From contig NZ_PGVB01000016.1 in NCBI RefSeq assembly GCF_002860205.1, positions 62,001-126,000 on the forward strand: a DNA stretch of 64,000 bases, given 5' to 3'. This DNA comes from Bacillus sp. T33-2 (GTDB taxonomy: Bacteria; Bacillota; Bacilli; Bacillales; Cytobacillaceae). A program made the translations under genes and the position numbers. The notes under the pieces were generated by a model. That model saw only the letters and a program-made list of their open reading frames with translations. It made no database searches and had not been told where the DNA came from. Positions 16,900 through 25,449 of this stretch are shown in pieces. Position 1 is the stretch's first letter, and each line of letters begins with the position of its first letter.

Positions 16900-17490
16900 A
16901 TGTATCCAAAAGGACATGACAGGAAGGATGCGACAGGGTTGGTGGAGAATGAAAATAAGCGGAACCCATTGTTTCTGTTTGGAGAAAGAAGGCAAACAAC
17001 AATTGACAAAGAAGGAGAACGCGCACAAAATATTCCAAATGATAAAGAAACCGATAGTAAATTAACCCGGGACCCACATTGGTTTTGGGGTTTTCCAAGG
17101 AAAGAACCAGCACTCCATATTAACGATACTCAAAATGATGTGAGTGGGTTGGTGGAGAAGCGTGATAAGGTAAACCCAGAGACAAAAGACGACATTGACC
17201 AATTTTCATTGTTACCAATTGAGGAAAGAAACCCGAATGAAATCTTAAAAGAACCCACTAACAAATCAACCCGGGGTCCAGATTGGTTTTGGGATTTTCC
17301 AAGGGAAGACCAATCTTCCCAAACCAAGTATTCCCAAAATAGTTTAGAGAAGATTCTTAACGGAATAGATCAAGAATGGCTTTTCGAAACCATTGATACT
17401 GTTATATCTTTGCATGAACAAATAAAGTCTTTATCAAAAGATTTCAAGCCACTTCTTGATCCACTTACCAAAAAATTCAAATCAAAATGA
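16900..17490 (+). CDS. Hypothetical hydrophilic protein with two WFWxFP repeats
   Basis: 196 residues, highly charged, no TM segments. Two repeats of about 55 residues are visible: 12-67 (GLVENENKRNP ... TRDPHWFWGFPR) and 82-136 (GLVEKRDKVNP ... TRGPDWFWDFPR). The C-terminal helix (about 148-190, ETIDTVISLHEQIKSLSKDF, then KPLLDPLTKKFK) resembles the tail of small spore-coat-like proteins of Bacillus, but I cannot assign a family. A good terminator follows. No strong ribosome binding site precedes the ATG. It lies between the two YjcZ units, so a sporulation link is a guess. Confidence 0.55.
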   Translation: MYPKGHDRKDATGLVENENKRNPLFLFGERRQTTIDKEGERAQNIPNDKETDSKLTRDPHWFWGFPRKEPALHINDTQNDVSGLVEKRDKVNPETKDDIDQFSLLPIEERNPNEILKEPTNKSTRGPDWFWDFPREDQSSQTKYSQNSLEKILNGIDQEWLFETIDTVISLHEQIKSLSKDFKPLLDPLTKKFKSK

Positions 17491-17530
17491 CTAACCACCA
17501 TAGTTACACAATGGTCAATCCGAAGAACAG

Positions 17531-17556
17531 GGGAGGCAACTTCTTGCCTCCCTTTT
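17531..17556 (+). terminator. Rho-independent terminator after the WFWxFP-repeat gene
   Basis: GGGAGGCAA (17531-17539), loop CTTC, TTGCCTCCC (17544-17552), TTTT. Confidence 0.85.
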
Positions 17557-17612
17557 AAAAATTATGTATTATAGTTCGACGCCTAAGGTGCCTTTTCTAA
17601 AAAAAATTAAAT

Positions 17613-17642
17613 AAAAGGACAAGTTTAGTGACCTGTCCTTTT
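17613..17642 (-). terminator. Terminator for the second YjcZ pair
   Basis: AAAAGGACA (17613-17621) pairs with TGTCCTTTT (17634-17642). On the minus strand the stem is followed by TTTAATTTTTTTT, as expected for the end of the YjcZ transcript. Confidence 0.7.
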
Positions 17643-17662
17643 ACACCCTTCTACCAAACTAT

Positions 17663-17758
17663 TTAATAAAACCTACAAGAACATCCAACCACAATGATGA
17701 GAACGAATAACACAACGATTAACGCAAATATACGTCCTCCTCCATATCCTTCACTCAT
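17663..17758 (-). CDS. YjcZ-family small membrane protein, type A, copy 2
   Basis: 31 residues, differing from copy 1 (15510-15605) by one visible substitution (RIFAL for RLFAL). GGAGGTGAT precedes the ATG. Same single helix and GCSCRFY ending. Conservation of the frame between the two units, with the differences largely silent, supports a functional gene. Confidence 0.75.
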   Translation of the reverse strand: MSEGYGGGRIFALIVVLFVLIIVVGCSCRFY

Positions 17759-17807
17759 ATTATCACCTCCAAATATTTCTAAATTTCCGTCAAATATATT
17801 TGCTGAA

Positions 17808-17930
17808 TTAATATACGAAGGCAGTACCTACAATGATTAATAGGATGAACAATACTACAAGTAGAGCAAAACCGCCTCCAAATCCGTAGCCGCCACCATA
17901 GCCGTAGCCACCACAAAATCCCCAGCACAT
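17808..17930 (-). CDS. YjcZ-family small membrane protein, type B, copy 2
   Basis: 40 residues: [14 protein letters not shown] head, [15 protein letters not shown] helix, TAFVY end. It differs from copy 1 at a few positions only (S/F, Y/F, I/L, F/V), all conservative. Strong GAGGTGAGAC site before the ATG. It forms a pair with the type A gene as in unit 1. Confidence 0.78.
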   Translation of the reverse strand: MCWGFCGGYGYGGGYGFGGGFALLVVLFILLIIVGTAFVY

Positions 17931-18164
17931 ATGTCTCACCTCGTTTCAAGGTGGTGTTTTAATTAACAATAAAATAATATGTTTTTTAAAACAAAAGGAT
18001 TGGACAAATTACACGATTTAAGTAGAATCCACACTTGTCATGTTATAGACGAAACAGAAGCGTATGCAAAATGCATACGCTTCTTCTTAAAGAGGTGCAT
18101 ATGGGTGCAGGCACCAATGGCTGGGGCAGCTTTACAATACTATATGTAAAAAGAAAAATAAGTA

Positions 18165-18506
18165 GTGGACACATGTCACTGTAGTAGAAAAATTCTTAAA
18201 CTGGCGAATAAGAACGCAAGGAAACTAAGAGAAACGGCCGACCAGTTCGGAGTGGGGCTTTACCAGATGTCGAAACAGCATGGAAGGAATCCGGTCGCAT
18301 CACTTGTGGTCCAAAAGGACGGAATCCAGGGTGCGGTGTGCGTAGATAAAGACGAAGCCATTGCCCTGGCTTCTTACTGGATCAAGATCGGCCTGTCGGA
18401 CATCTGCAACAGGTTCCTGACCACAGCATTTCTGACATTCTTTCCCTCCAACCGAAGTGGGGTGCTGTTTTTCAGTGGAGAAGGCTATCCGCGTTGGGGA
18501 GATTAG
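18165..18506 (+). CDS. Hypothetical protein or fragment
   Basis: 113-residue open frame. Residues from about 17 to 82 look coding (KLRETADQFGVGLYQMSK; NPVASLVVQKDG; DKDEAIALASYWIKIGLSD). The first residues come from the YjcZ duplication unit and the last 30 look like read-through into the next gene's upstream, so this is probably a fragment of a gene truncated at the duplication border. I do not recognise the family. Base composition is GC-richer than the left flank. Confidence 0.3.
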   Translation: MDTCHCSRKILKLANKNARKLRETADQFGVGLYQMSKQHGRNPVASLVVQKDGIQGAVCVDKDEAIALASYWIKIGLSDICNRFLTTAFLTFFPSNRSGVLFFSGEGYPRWGD

Positions 18507-19249
18507 ATTCCAATGATCAATTGGACGAGCAGCTTCCGGGTATAATCAAAGACCTGCAGGACAGGGGGATCGTCTTTGTCCTGACCACAGGGCGGTCAGT
18601 CGTGGGGGCAAAACTGTACGGAGAACGTCTTGGAATCTCCCATTATGTGTCTTATAACGGTGGGTATGTTCTGTCAGATGGTGAAGTCATTCACGATGTG
18701 AAGGTTCCCGGAAATCTGGCTGAAATGCTCTGCTTGCACACAAACGAATTGGGAGGAACCTTTATCCATTATGCCTATCACACATCCCGCTCGAATCAAC
18801 CGCCGATTCCGCTTCCGATGGAGTATCTTCTCCCTGAAGCCGAAAAATCGACTGGAGAGGACATCCGAAAAGACGTTCACCGAGTCGTTCTTTACCTTGA
18901 GGAAGAGGACAGAAGCAGGTTAAAGCCTGAAGTCATTGGGCCGGCATGCTTTGATGAGGGAGACCGGCTTGAGGTATTCCCAGAAGGTTCAAAATGGACA
19001 GGAATTCTTCCGCTCATTAAAAAGCTCGGATTTTCCCCGGACGAGACGGTTGCAATCGGGAACGGGATGAACGATATGGAAATGATAACCGAAGCAGGTT
19101 TTGGAATTGCAATGAAAAACTCTCCGGCACCCCTGTTGGAGAAAGCGGATTGGGTCACAGAGGATCTGGATCATAACGGCGTCACTGTCGCCCTTCAGAA
19201 AGTGTTCCAGATGGAGATGGAAAAACAGACTTCCCTTATCGTCAGCTAA
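18494..19249 (+). pseudogene. HAD-superfamily (Cof-type) hydrolase lacking its N-terminal nucleophile motif
   Basis: 251 residues from TTG 18494. The body matches Cof-type HAD phosphatases: GIVFVLTTGRSVVGAKLYGE (motif II), a reduced cap domain, KWTGILPLIKKLGF and AIGNGMNDMEMI with IAMKNSP (motifs III/IV, with Asn in the usual GD position). The DxDGT motif that supplies the nucleophile should precede SNDQLDEQLP but is absent; another frame just upstream reads VEKAI before breaking off, which looks like the true start of the gene followed by a small deletion and frameshift. Without the nucleophile it should be inactive. A bidirectional terminator follows. Confidence 0.6.
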
Positions 19250-19265
19250 TTTAGTAAAAAAACAT

Positions 19266-19308
19266 AGAAAAAGGCAGAGGGAACCGATTCGGTTTTCTGC
19301 CTTTTTCT
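19266..19308. terminator. Bidirectional terminator between the HAD gene and DUF1672 copy 2
   Basis: AGAAAAAGGCAGA (19266-19278) and TCTGCCTTTTTCT (19296-19308) form a perfect 13-bp stem with T runs on both strands, between two convergent reading frames. Confidence 0.85.
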
Positions 19309-19309
19309 A

Positions 19310-20416
19310 ACCTGCTTTATTCTTTGATAATATAATCTGGAAACGAACGTTCTAAAGAATTATCTTTCGTACCATCAGCACTCTGTTTATCAATGAAATT
19401 ATCATTAAGATAAACACTATAAGAGCCTTTAGGGATTGTAGTCATTTTTTCAAGCTCTTTTGTAATTTGATCGAATATTTCTTTGCCTGGTTCTGCCTGC
19501 TTGTCGGCCATAAATAATTGAATATTGATATTGAAATTCTCAGGTTCAAATAGGCTTTCTTCATAGGCATTCCTTAAATTTTCTACATTTTCATCAGGAT
19601 TGCTAATGTAAAGATCGTAGACTGGTTGAATGGCCGCCTCTTTACTCGCCCTTGAAATAAAGTAATATGGCGTCATAAATCCTTGTCCGCCCACATTTTG
19701 GAGGGCCTCTTTTGTTTTGCCTGTGACTTGTCCTCCTGCTTCAAGCGACTTGAGATATTCATCCAGGTTATTAAACTCTTTATTAAAGATCATGTGATAT
19801 AATCCGCCTTTAATGGCGTTTTCCACCTGAAATTCGTCTGCCCATATCTGATCTGCCTTCACTTTCTTTTCTGTTTCATCAATTGGTACAACGGCATAAG
19901 TATAGAAATGCGGTTCACCTTTGGACTCCACAAAGACGGTTGCCCCATCACGGGCACCGACCACATTATGCACTGCTACATCGGTTTTGTATTTTTCCTG
20001 AAAAAACTTTCTTGCGGCTTCCTCTATATGGTCCCGGTTTCTTCAGCAATCTTATCGGTTTCCTTTCCATACGGAAGAGCGTATCCTTTACCTGTATAAT
20101 CCTGAATACTTGCTAGCGTAGCACTGGAAGGTGAAACCTGTGTCTCTTTCACTTTTTCACTGTCATTATTGTTGTTTGTGCTATTCATATCCAGACATCC
20201 TCCAAGCATCCCTGATATCCCAACACTGCAGAGTGAAATTTTAGTTTTGTTATGCATGTATATATCCTCCCCAAAGGATTGAGCCGTTCAGAAATTATAT
20301 CCATTATTGTAGCGGATAAAGTTATATTTTTACAGTTTAAACAGTGGAAAATTACCCTTTTTATGTAAAAACAGGAGAAAAGTCAGGGATGGAAACGTCC
20401 GTTTTGAAGCATGGCC
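19310..20416. repeat. About 1.1-kb duplication containing DUF1672, unit 1 (with 28078-29182)
   Basis: The gene and its upstream flank (ATCCATTATTGTAGCGGATA, ACAGTTTAAACAGTG, TCCGTTTTGAAGCATGG) are nearly the same in both places. Unit 1 begins at ACCTGCTTTATTC and ends inside a damaged copy of the GAAGCA hairpin repeat near 20410, where unit 2 has a complete copy. Confidence 0.8.
19317..20257 (-). pseudogene. DUF1672-family lipoprotein, copy 2, broken by a one-base deletion
   Basis: Near-identical to the intact gene at 28085-29026. It has signal peptide and lipobox L-G-G-C, but the frame is lost near 20038-20040, where copy 3 has CGGTTTTC and copy 2 has CGGTTTC. The first 77 codons end at a premature stop (EETGTI) and the rest remains open as a second frame to 19317. 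No effector gene accompanies it. Either a very recent mutation or a sequencing error in a homopolymer; the otherwise intact frame shows the event is recent. Confidence 0.8.
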
Positions 20417-20563
20417 TTCTCCTGATATTTACATGGACTTTAACTCATTAATATCCAGAAATTCGGCTATATTTGCTCGTCAAAAACATCATTAGCAGCT
20501 GGGTTCATTAAGACCTACCTCACCTCAAGAATAATCGGATCATAACTAAAGGAGGCGGGTTGA
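20258..20563. other. Upstream flank of DUF1672 copy 2
   Basis: The first 160 bases are the duplicated upstream region of the lipoprotein gene and end in a damaged GAAGCA repeat (about 20405-20430). I see no gene in the rest, which leads into the AAAGGAGG site before 20564. Confidence 0.5.
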
Positions 20564-20764
20564 ATGCTTACAAAAAGAAAACTCTATTCCATATATATAG
20601 CGACAACATGTACTTGCTGCAAAGTACAGAGGATTGCAAGTAACCGCAACAACATTTATCCCTTCCTGGGTGCTTTTGTTATGACAAAAAGCAAAACATT
20701 ATCAGTGGAGGAAAAGGGATTTGTAAGTATTGGGGGATCAATTCTGGGGGGATCGGCATCATAA
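20564..20764 (+). CDS. Hypothetical 66-residue protein
   Basis: A very good ribosome binding site (AAAGGAGG at about 20549-20556) precedes ATG 20564 at normal spacing. The product has CTCC near residue 16 and ends in ISIGGSILGGSAS-like small residues, without recognisable domains. Composition is unusual for a soluble protein. It could be a short secreted peptide, or a frameshifted start of a lost gene. Only the translation signal supports it. Confidence 0.3.
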   Translation: MLTKRKLYSIYIATTCTCCKVQRIASNRNNIYPFLGAFVMTKSKTLSVEEKGFVSIGGSILGGSAS

Positions 20765-21158
20765 TTTGCTATATTGTTGGGATGAAACACTGGTGCCTGT
20801 CAATGCCCGAATTTTGTTGTTTCACATGTTGTTCCTCACGCTGAAGCCGGTTGACCCCTGAACTTGGGCAAAAGACTGGATGAGGCAAATCCTCACCGGG
20901 GTTGATATAACATCTGACCACCAGACAATGGATGGAGATTAGAAAATTTATGTTGATAACGATGAATAACAAATGGAGTTGACTCACAAAAAAGGGCAGC
21001 CTCAGTTTTCACGAGCCTGCCCAATTTGTTTAAGAAGTAAAGATATGGATTTTTCGGCTATTTCTCCATTGGATTGTACCTGTAAAGTCATCAACAAGAA
21101 AGTCAAACAAATACATTGCGGATTAGAAAAAGGTCAGAACGCCAGTGCGTTTGATGTT
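20765..21158. other. Intergenic region with the terminator of the yknXYZW-like operon
   Basis: No gene seen. At 20994-21022 GGGCAG and CTGCCC form a hairpin whose minus-strand side is followed by a T run (AAAAAAG at 20987-20993 on the plus strand). It is placed to terminate the minus-strand ABC operon whose last gene ends at 21159. Confidence 0.55.
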
Positions 21159-21833
21159 TTACACGCCTGGCTGTGGTACTAAACCGCCAATGGAGGCGAA
21201 ACCGACACCAATTACGAACAGAATTACTACAAGTATGATTGTTTTGTTCTTACTTAAGCCTGTTACAATGTGCAAGCCTATTGCGAGCACAATATAGTAC
21301 CAAATTTGGAAGATGTCGAAACTTTTTGCAATAGCGTACAGCATCTGATTATCTGCGACTAACGGAGCAAGACTTGTATAAGATGCTTCGTCTCCTCCTA
21401 AAGCAAGTGCGATTAGACCGTTAATCAGTACACCAAGAGCGGAAATTATACTCGAGTAAATCAAAATTGCCAGCACTTTCTTGTAAGGGGTGGATTTTCC
21501 CATTAGTGCCACACACCCCTTCAAAATTGCGGCCATGAGGAATAATACTACGGCTCCCCCAAACAATCCGCCGACGGCACCCGTCCCCACTGTGAAACCA
21601 ACAGGGATATTTAATGCCTCCATCTCCGGGCTCTCAAATATAGGGTTCCTTAAACTGATAAATGAAGCAATCGCTCCTGTAACAGTCATTAACAACAGTA
21701 TAATCGTGAGCGGCAGCCCAATCGGTGCTTTTTCTCTCATCCTTTCAAATTGCAGGGATGGAGACAAAATCATCCCAAACAATGACGGTTTGTTCACCTT
21801 TGCTTGTTGTTCCATCTTTACATTTGTTTCCAT
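21159..21833 (-). CDS. yknW: YknW-like Yip1-domain membrane protein
   Basis: 224 residues from ATG 21833. The GTG at 21842 sits on top of the AAGGAGAG site and is rejected. About five TM helices; the N-terminus carries a cytoplasmic SLFGMILSPSLQFERMRE element typical of bacterial Yip1 proteins. It follows genes for a YknX-like adaptor, YknY-like ATPase and YknZ-like permease on the same strand. In B. subtilis YknWXYZ exports or neutralises the SdpC killing factor and YknW helps assemble the complex. There yknW is first; here the equivalent is last. Confidence 0.75.
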   Translation of the reverse strand: METNVKMEQQAKVNKPSLFGMILSPSLQFERMREKAPIGLPLTIILLLMTVTGAIASFISLRNPIFESPEMEALNIPVGFTVGTGAVGGLFGGAVVLFLMAAILKGCVALMGKSTPYKKVLAILIYSSIISALGVLINGLIALALGGDEASYTSLAPLVADNQMLYAIAKSFDIFQIWYYIVLAIGLHIVTGLSKNKTIILVVILFVIGVGFASIGGLVPQPGV

Positions 21834-21850
21834 ACTGAACACTCTCCTTT

Positions 21851-23050
21851 TTATTCATAGCGTAATGCATCAATTGGATCAAGCTTTGCAGCTTTGTTTG
21901 CAGGCATCAAACCAAAAATGATGCCGAGCGCCATTGAGAACAATACACCACCGATCACGACTTGGCCAGATACGAGCGGCGGCCATTTGGCAAAGGCAGA
22001 AACTACATATGCTCCTCCGACGCCAAGGCCAATGCCAACGATTCCGCCAAGAAGCGTAAGCATCATCGCTTCAATCAGGAATTGCAGCAATATCTTTCCT
22101 CTTGTCGCACCCATTGCTTTGCGAATGCCAATTTCCCTCGTGCGCTCCGTTACGGATACCAGCATGATGTTCATTACACCAATACCGCCAACAAACAAGG
22201 AGATACCCGCAATCCCACCAATGATCATCGTCATGATGTTTGTTACCTTGGAAATGCTCTTCTGGATTTCTTCCAGGTTAAACACTTCATACTTTCCTTT
22301 GAGTTCCGGTGATTTTGTATCATTCAGCATGTTCGTGGCCTTCTTGCCGGCCTCCTCAAGCTCATTGACATTCCTTGCCTGCAGCGTAACGGATTGGATT
22401 TCGTCGGTTCCAAACAGCACAGGCCAGAGTGATATTGGGATTAACATTTCAGGCATGCCGAATCCGAACAGATCGTCCTGTGCTTTATACACCCCGATCA
22501 CTTGAAACGGCTGGCCTTTAATCTCAAGAATTTGCCCGATTGCTTTGCTGTCTTTGAAAAACTCTTCAGCTGCCTTTTCATTAATGATCACTACGTTGTT
22601 AGACTGTGAAAAATCAATTTCATTCAACTTTCTCCCCGTGCCCATTTGTACATTGTTCACTGAAAAGTAATCATTTGTGATCCCGTAAATTTGCGTTCCA
22701 ATATCCTTCTCGTTTACGGATAAAGTTTCCATTGAATTGTTTGTCGTGATGACATGGGCTATCTCAGGAATTGTGCTAAGCTGAAGCAAGTTTTCCTGCG
22801 TAAACGTAGGTGCTTGATCAAATGGCATTGCAAATGGATCTTCAGTGTCTGGCGTGAAAGTAATTTCCATCGTATTGTTGCCCCCGCCGGCAAACTGTGA
22901 TTTCAACGCAGCTTCGCCACCTTGTCCGATCGCCACTACCGTGATGATCGATCCGACACCAATAATAATCCCCAGCATTGTAAGGGCAGAGCGCAGCTTA
23001 TGGGCAAGAATCGAAAAAAGGGCAATTTTAATGCTGTCCATTAAACTCAA
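21851..23050 (-). CDS. yknZ: MacB/YknZ-type ABC transporter permease
   Basis: 399 residues starting at TTG 23050, which is well spaced from GGAGGGTAAGTC; the ATG nine bases later is too far away. Four TM helices in MacB topology: one at 17-40 (TMLGIIIGVGSIITVVAIGQG), a large extracytoplasmic MacB_PCD domain, then the FtsX-type block with GGIGVMNIMLVSVTERTREI and IRKAMGATRG, and the C-terminal PANKAAKLDPIDALRYE. It overlaps the ATPase gene by 23 bases. It should act with the YknX- and YknY-like proteins as a mechanotransmission-type exporter. Confidence 0.88.
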   Translation of the reverse strand: MSLMDSIKIALFSILAHKLRSALTMLGIIIGVGSIITVVAIGQGGEAALKSQFAGGGNNTMEITFTPDTEDPFAMPFDQAPTFTQENLLQLSTIPEIAHVITTNNSMETLSVNEKDIGTQIYGITNDYFSVNNVQMGTGRKLNEIDFSQSNNVVIINEKAAEEFFKDSKAIGQILEIKGQPFQVIGVYKAQDDLFGFGMPEMLIPISLWPVLFGTDEIQSVTLQARNVNELEEAGKKATNMLNDTKSPELKGKYEVFNLEEIQKSISKVTNIMTMIIGGIAGISLFVGGIGVMNIMLVSVTERTREIGIRKAMGATRGKILLQFLIEAMMLTLLGGIVGIGLGVGGAYVVSAFAKWPPLVSGQVVIGGVLFSMALGIIFGLMPANKAAKLDPIDALRYE

Positions 23051-23726
23051 GACTTACCCTCCTATCCTGCGTTATCTGGCCATCCCTGAGATAAATCCGG
23101 CGTGACGTATAAGCTGCTACCTCATCCTCGTGTGTAACAAGGATGATGGTTGTACCTTCTTTGTTCAACTCCGTAAAAATATTCATCACCTGTGCCCCTG
23201 AAGTTGAATCAAGCGCACCCGTAGGTTCGTCCGCCAAAATAAATGCCGGGTTATTGGCAATGGACCGGGCGATGGCCACACGCTGCTTCTGCCCGCCGGA
23301 AAGCTGGTTCGGCAAATGGTCGACGCGATCAGCCAACCCCACTTTTGCCAACGCCTCCAGTGCACGTTCCCGCCGTTCTTTCTTGCGGACGCCTCCATAG
23401 ACGAGAGGCAATTCCACATTGTCTACCGCTGTTAATCTCGGCAGCAAATGAAAGTGCTGAAACACAAAGCCAATGTATTTATTCCTGAGGATTGCAACAT
23501 GTGCTTCATCCGCCTGCAGTACATTTACATCATTGAGTATGTACTCGCCAGTTGTGGGGCGGTCAAGGCATCCGATGATGTTCATCAACGTCGACTTCCC
23601 GGAACCTGAAGGGCCCATGATGGAAACGAGTTCACCGTCTTCAATCTCAATATTGATATCATGGAGCACAGGCACTTCAAGCATTCCTTGTTTGTATGTC
23701 TTGTAGATATGCTTTAAACTAATCAT
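23028..23726 (-). CDS. yknY: MacB/YknY-type ABC transporter ATP-binding protein
   Basis: 232 residues, LolD/MacB class. Walker [13 protein letters not shown] (about 37-48), Q-loop [13 protein letters not shown], signature [14 protein letters not shown], Walker [15 protein letters not shown]-loop VTHEDEVA. It overlaps the adaptor gene by four bases and the permease gene by 23, so the three are translationally coupled. It powers the exporter. Confidence 0.92.
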   Translation of the reverse strand: MISLKHIYKTYKQGMLEVPVLHDINIEIEDGELVSIMGPSGSGKSTLMNIIGCLDRPTTGEYILNDVNVLQADEAHVAILRNKYIGFVFQHFHLLPRLTAVDNVELPLVYGGVRKKERRERALEALAKVGLADRVDHLPNQLSGGQKQRVAIARSIANNPAFILADEPTGALDSTSGAQVMNIFTELNKEGTTIILVTHEDEVAAYTSRRIYLRDGQITQDRRVSLEFNGQH

Positions 23727-24952
23727 TCCGCCGTCACTTCCATCCCGTCGCGAACGTCCGCGGAAGGATTATCAACTACCTTGTCCCCTGCTGCAACGCC
23801 GTCAAGCACCTCGGTCCACTCTCCATCTCCTATTCCCGTAGTCACCTTTTGCTTGCGGAGCTTCTTGCCGTCCATAACATAGACATATGGGGAATCTTCT
23901 TTATCCACGATACTGCTGCGCGGCACTGCCAGCATTTTCTTGGAAGGAAGCTCCACTTGTATGGCGACATGGTAACCCGGTGACAGCCCGTCCTGGGAAT
24001 TGAGTGAAGCCTTGAAATTATAGTACGATATATTCTGCGTTGATTGGCCGGTTGCTCCGGCTCCATTCAGTCCACTCTCATCGGATGTCGGATACTGGCT
24101 GACTTCGGCGATTTTCCCTTTCCAGGTTTTATTGGCAACTGCTTTGGAGGTAATCGTAATTGGCTGATCCGGCTGAATTTGAGCCTTTTGCAATTCTGAT
24201 AAAGTGCCGTGAACCTGGAAGGGCTCCTGAGATGCGATTTCAATGATCGGCTTTCCGGGATCACCTGCTGTTTGCGACGCATTTTGTCCCGCATCTTTAT
24301 CTACCGTCTGCACAATACCCGCTATACTGCTATATACGATTAAGTCTTCCTGCTTTCTCTGTAATTCTTCTGCCTGGAGCTTATGTTTCTCCATTTCCAG
24401 CTCGGTTGTTCTTTGCTGGTACTGGGCTTCCTGCAACTGAGCTTCCAAATCCGTAACAGATGACTGGAATTGGCCTTCTGGCATCTGCCCGTTCAAAGGT
24501 TCCGCTGCCGATGCTTTACTGGCTGCCTTCACCTTTTGAATCTCTTTCTTTAAAGAATCTATTTTACTTTTTCCTTGTTCATAACTGAGGTTCGTCATTT
24601 TTTTATCTATTTCCAGCTGTCTGGCCTGAATGGACAGCTCTGGATTATCATAAGAAAAGAGCTTCTGTCCCTTCTCGATTTGCTGCCCCTCCTGCACATA
24701 AATTTCCTGCACTTTGCCTCTCGTTGGATCCGCATAGATGGTTTCCTTACTACCAGGTGCTACACTGCCGGAAACCAACTTTGTGTTGCTTATTTCTTTC
24801 TCTGTGACTTTCACAAACTTTAATTTGTCCGTACCGCCCTGGTTCTTTCCTTGGATGACTGCTACATTAACGGAAACAATTATGATGATTAACGTGATGA
24901 CCCCCAGGATAATCCATTTTCTTTTTGGATTATGGGTCTTTTCTATTTGCAT
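23723..24952 (-). CDS. yknX: YknX-like membrane fusion (adaptor) protein
   Basis: 409 residues. One N-terminal TM helix (IILGVITLIIIIVSVNVAVI), then the HlyD/MacA plan: biotinyl-lipoyl halves (VQEIYVQEGQQIEKGQKLFS and GIVQTVDKDAGQNAS), a coiled-coil hairpin at about 110-205, and beta-barrel and membrane-proximal domains toward the C-terminus (VPRSSIVDKEDSPYVYV; GDKVVDNPSADVRDGMEV). AAAAGGGG precedes the ATG. First gene of the operon. An inverted repeat ATTGTA-N8-TACAAT (25028-25047) in the promoter region is a possible operator. Confidence 0.88.
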   Translation of the reverse strand: MQIEKTHNPKRKWIILGVITLIIIIVSVNVAVIQGKNQGGTDKLKFVKVTEKEISNTKLVSGSVAPGSKETIYADPTRGKVQEIYVQEGQQIEKGQKLFSYDNPELSIQARQLEIDKKMTNLSYEQGKSKIDSLKKEIQKVKAASKASAAEPLNGQMPEGQFQSSVTDLEAQLQEAQYQQRTTELEMEKHKLQAEELQRKQEDLIVYSSIAGIVQTVDKDAGQNASQTAGDPGKPIIEIASQEPFQVHGTLSELQKAQIQPDQPITITSKAVANKTWKGKIAEVSQYPTSDESGLNGAGATGQSTQNISYYNFKASLNSQDGLSPGYHVAIQVELPSKKMLAVPRSSIVDKEDSPYVYVMDGKKLRKQKVTTGIGDGEWTEVLDGVAAGDKVVDNPSADVRDGMEVTAE

Positions 24953-25132
24953 GACATTTTCCCCTTTTTTACCTTTATTCTATAATTCTTCCTTATATTA
25001 TCCTACTTTACCAATAAAACTTCCAAAATTGTATATGTATTTACAATATATACACAAAATTTACAGGATTTTTTTTCACTAATAAACAAAAAATTACATA
25101 TTATTGTATTATTTATTTTCTATAGCACTTTT

Positions 25133-25381
25133 GTGACAAGGTACTGGATATTGAACGTTGCTACATATCAGAATCCAAGTGTCCGAGGCTTCCTATTTGG
25201 AGTATTTATACTTTTAGACTTTGCCGTGGGCATTTATTTTAAAAGCCTGACTATTTGTGTAATCTATTCACTATTACTTATAGAAACATGGCTAACCCGG
25301 AATAAGGATAGTGAAAAGAACGTATTTACAAGAAAATTGAATGTAAAAAAATCTGTATTTTTGAATAACGGGGAGAAATAA
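25133..25381 (+). CDS. Hypothetical small membrane protein
   Basis: 82 residues from GTG 25133, with two hydrophobic segments (FLFGVFILLDFAVGIYF and LTICVIYSLLLIETWL) and a basic hydrophilic tail. No clear ribosome binding site. It is divergent from the yknX-like gene and followed by another small membrane-type frame. No family recognised; it may be part of a truncated larger gene. Confidence 0.35.
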   Translation: MTRYWILNVATYQNPSVRGFLFGVFILLDFAVGIYFKSLTICVIYSLLLIETWLTRNKDSEKNVFTRKLNVKKSVFLNNGEK

Positions 25382-25449
25382 TTCCCCGCCACCGAAAGAA
25401 AATTGAACTTCAATTTGAACTTGATAGAAATGGAGAACAGGAAACAGGA

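Larger units (their letters stand above)
17658..18212. repeat. Segmental duplication carrying the YjcZ pair, unit 2
   Basis: Second unit of the duplication described at 15505-16062. The hairpin AAGCGTATGC/GCATACGCTT is at 18058-18082. Similarity ends at the AACTGGCGAATAA phrase; beyond it unit 2 continues into GC-richer coding DNA unlike unit 1. Confidence 0.8.

Noticed and set aside
21894-22505. 203-codon plus-strand frame inside the yknZ-like gene
   Set aside because: Shadow of the permease; Ile/Pro-rich translation typical of the antisense of membrane genes.
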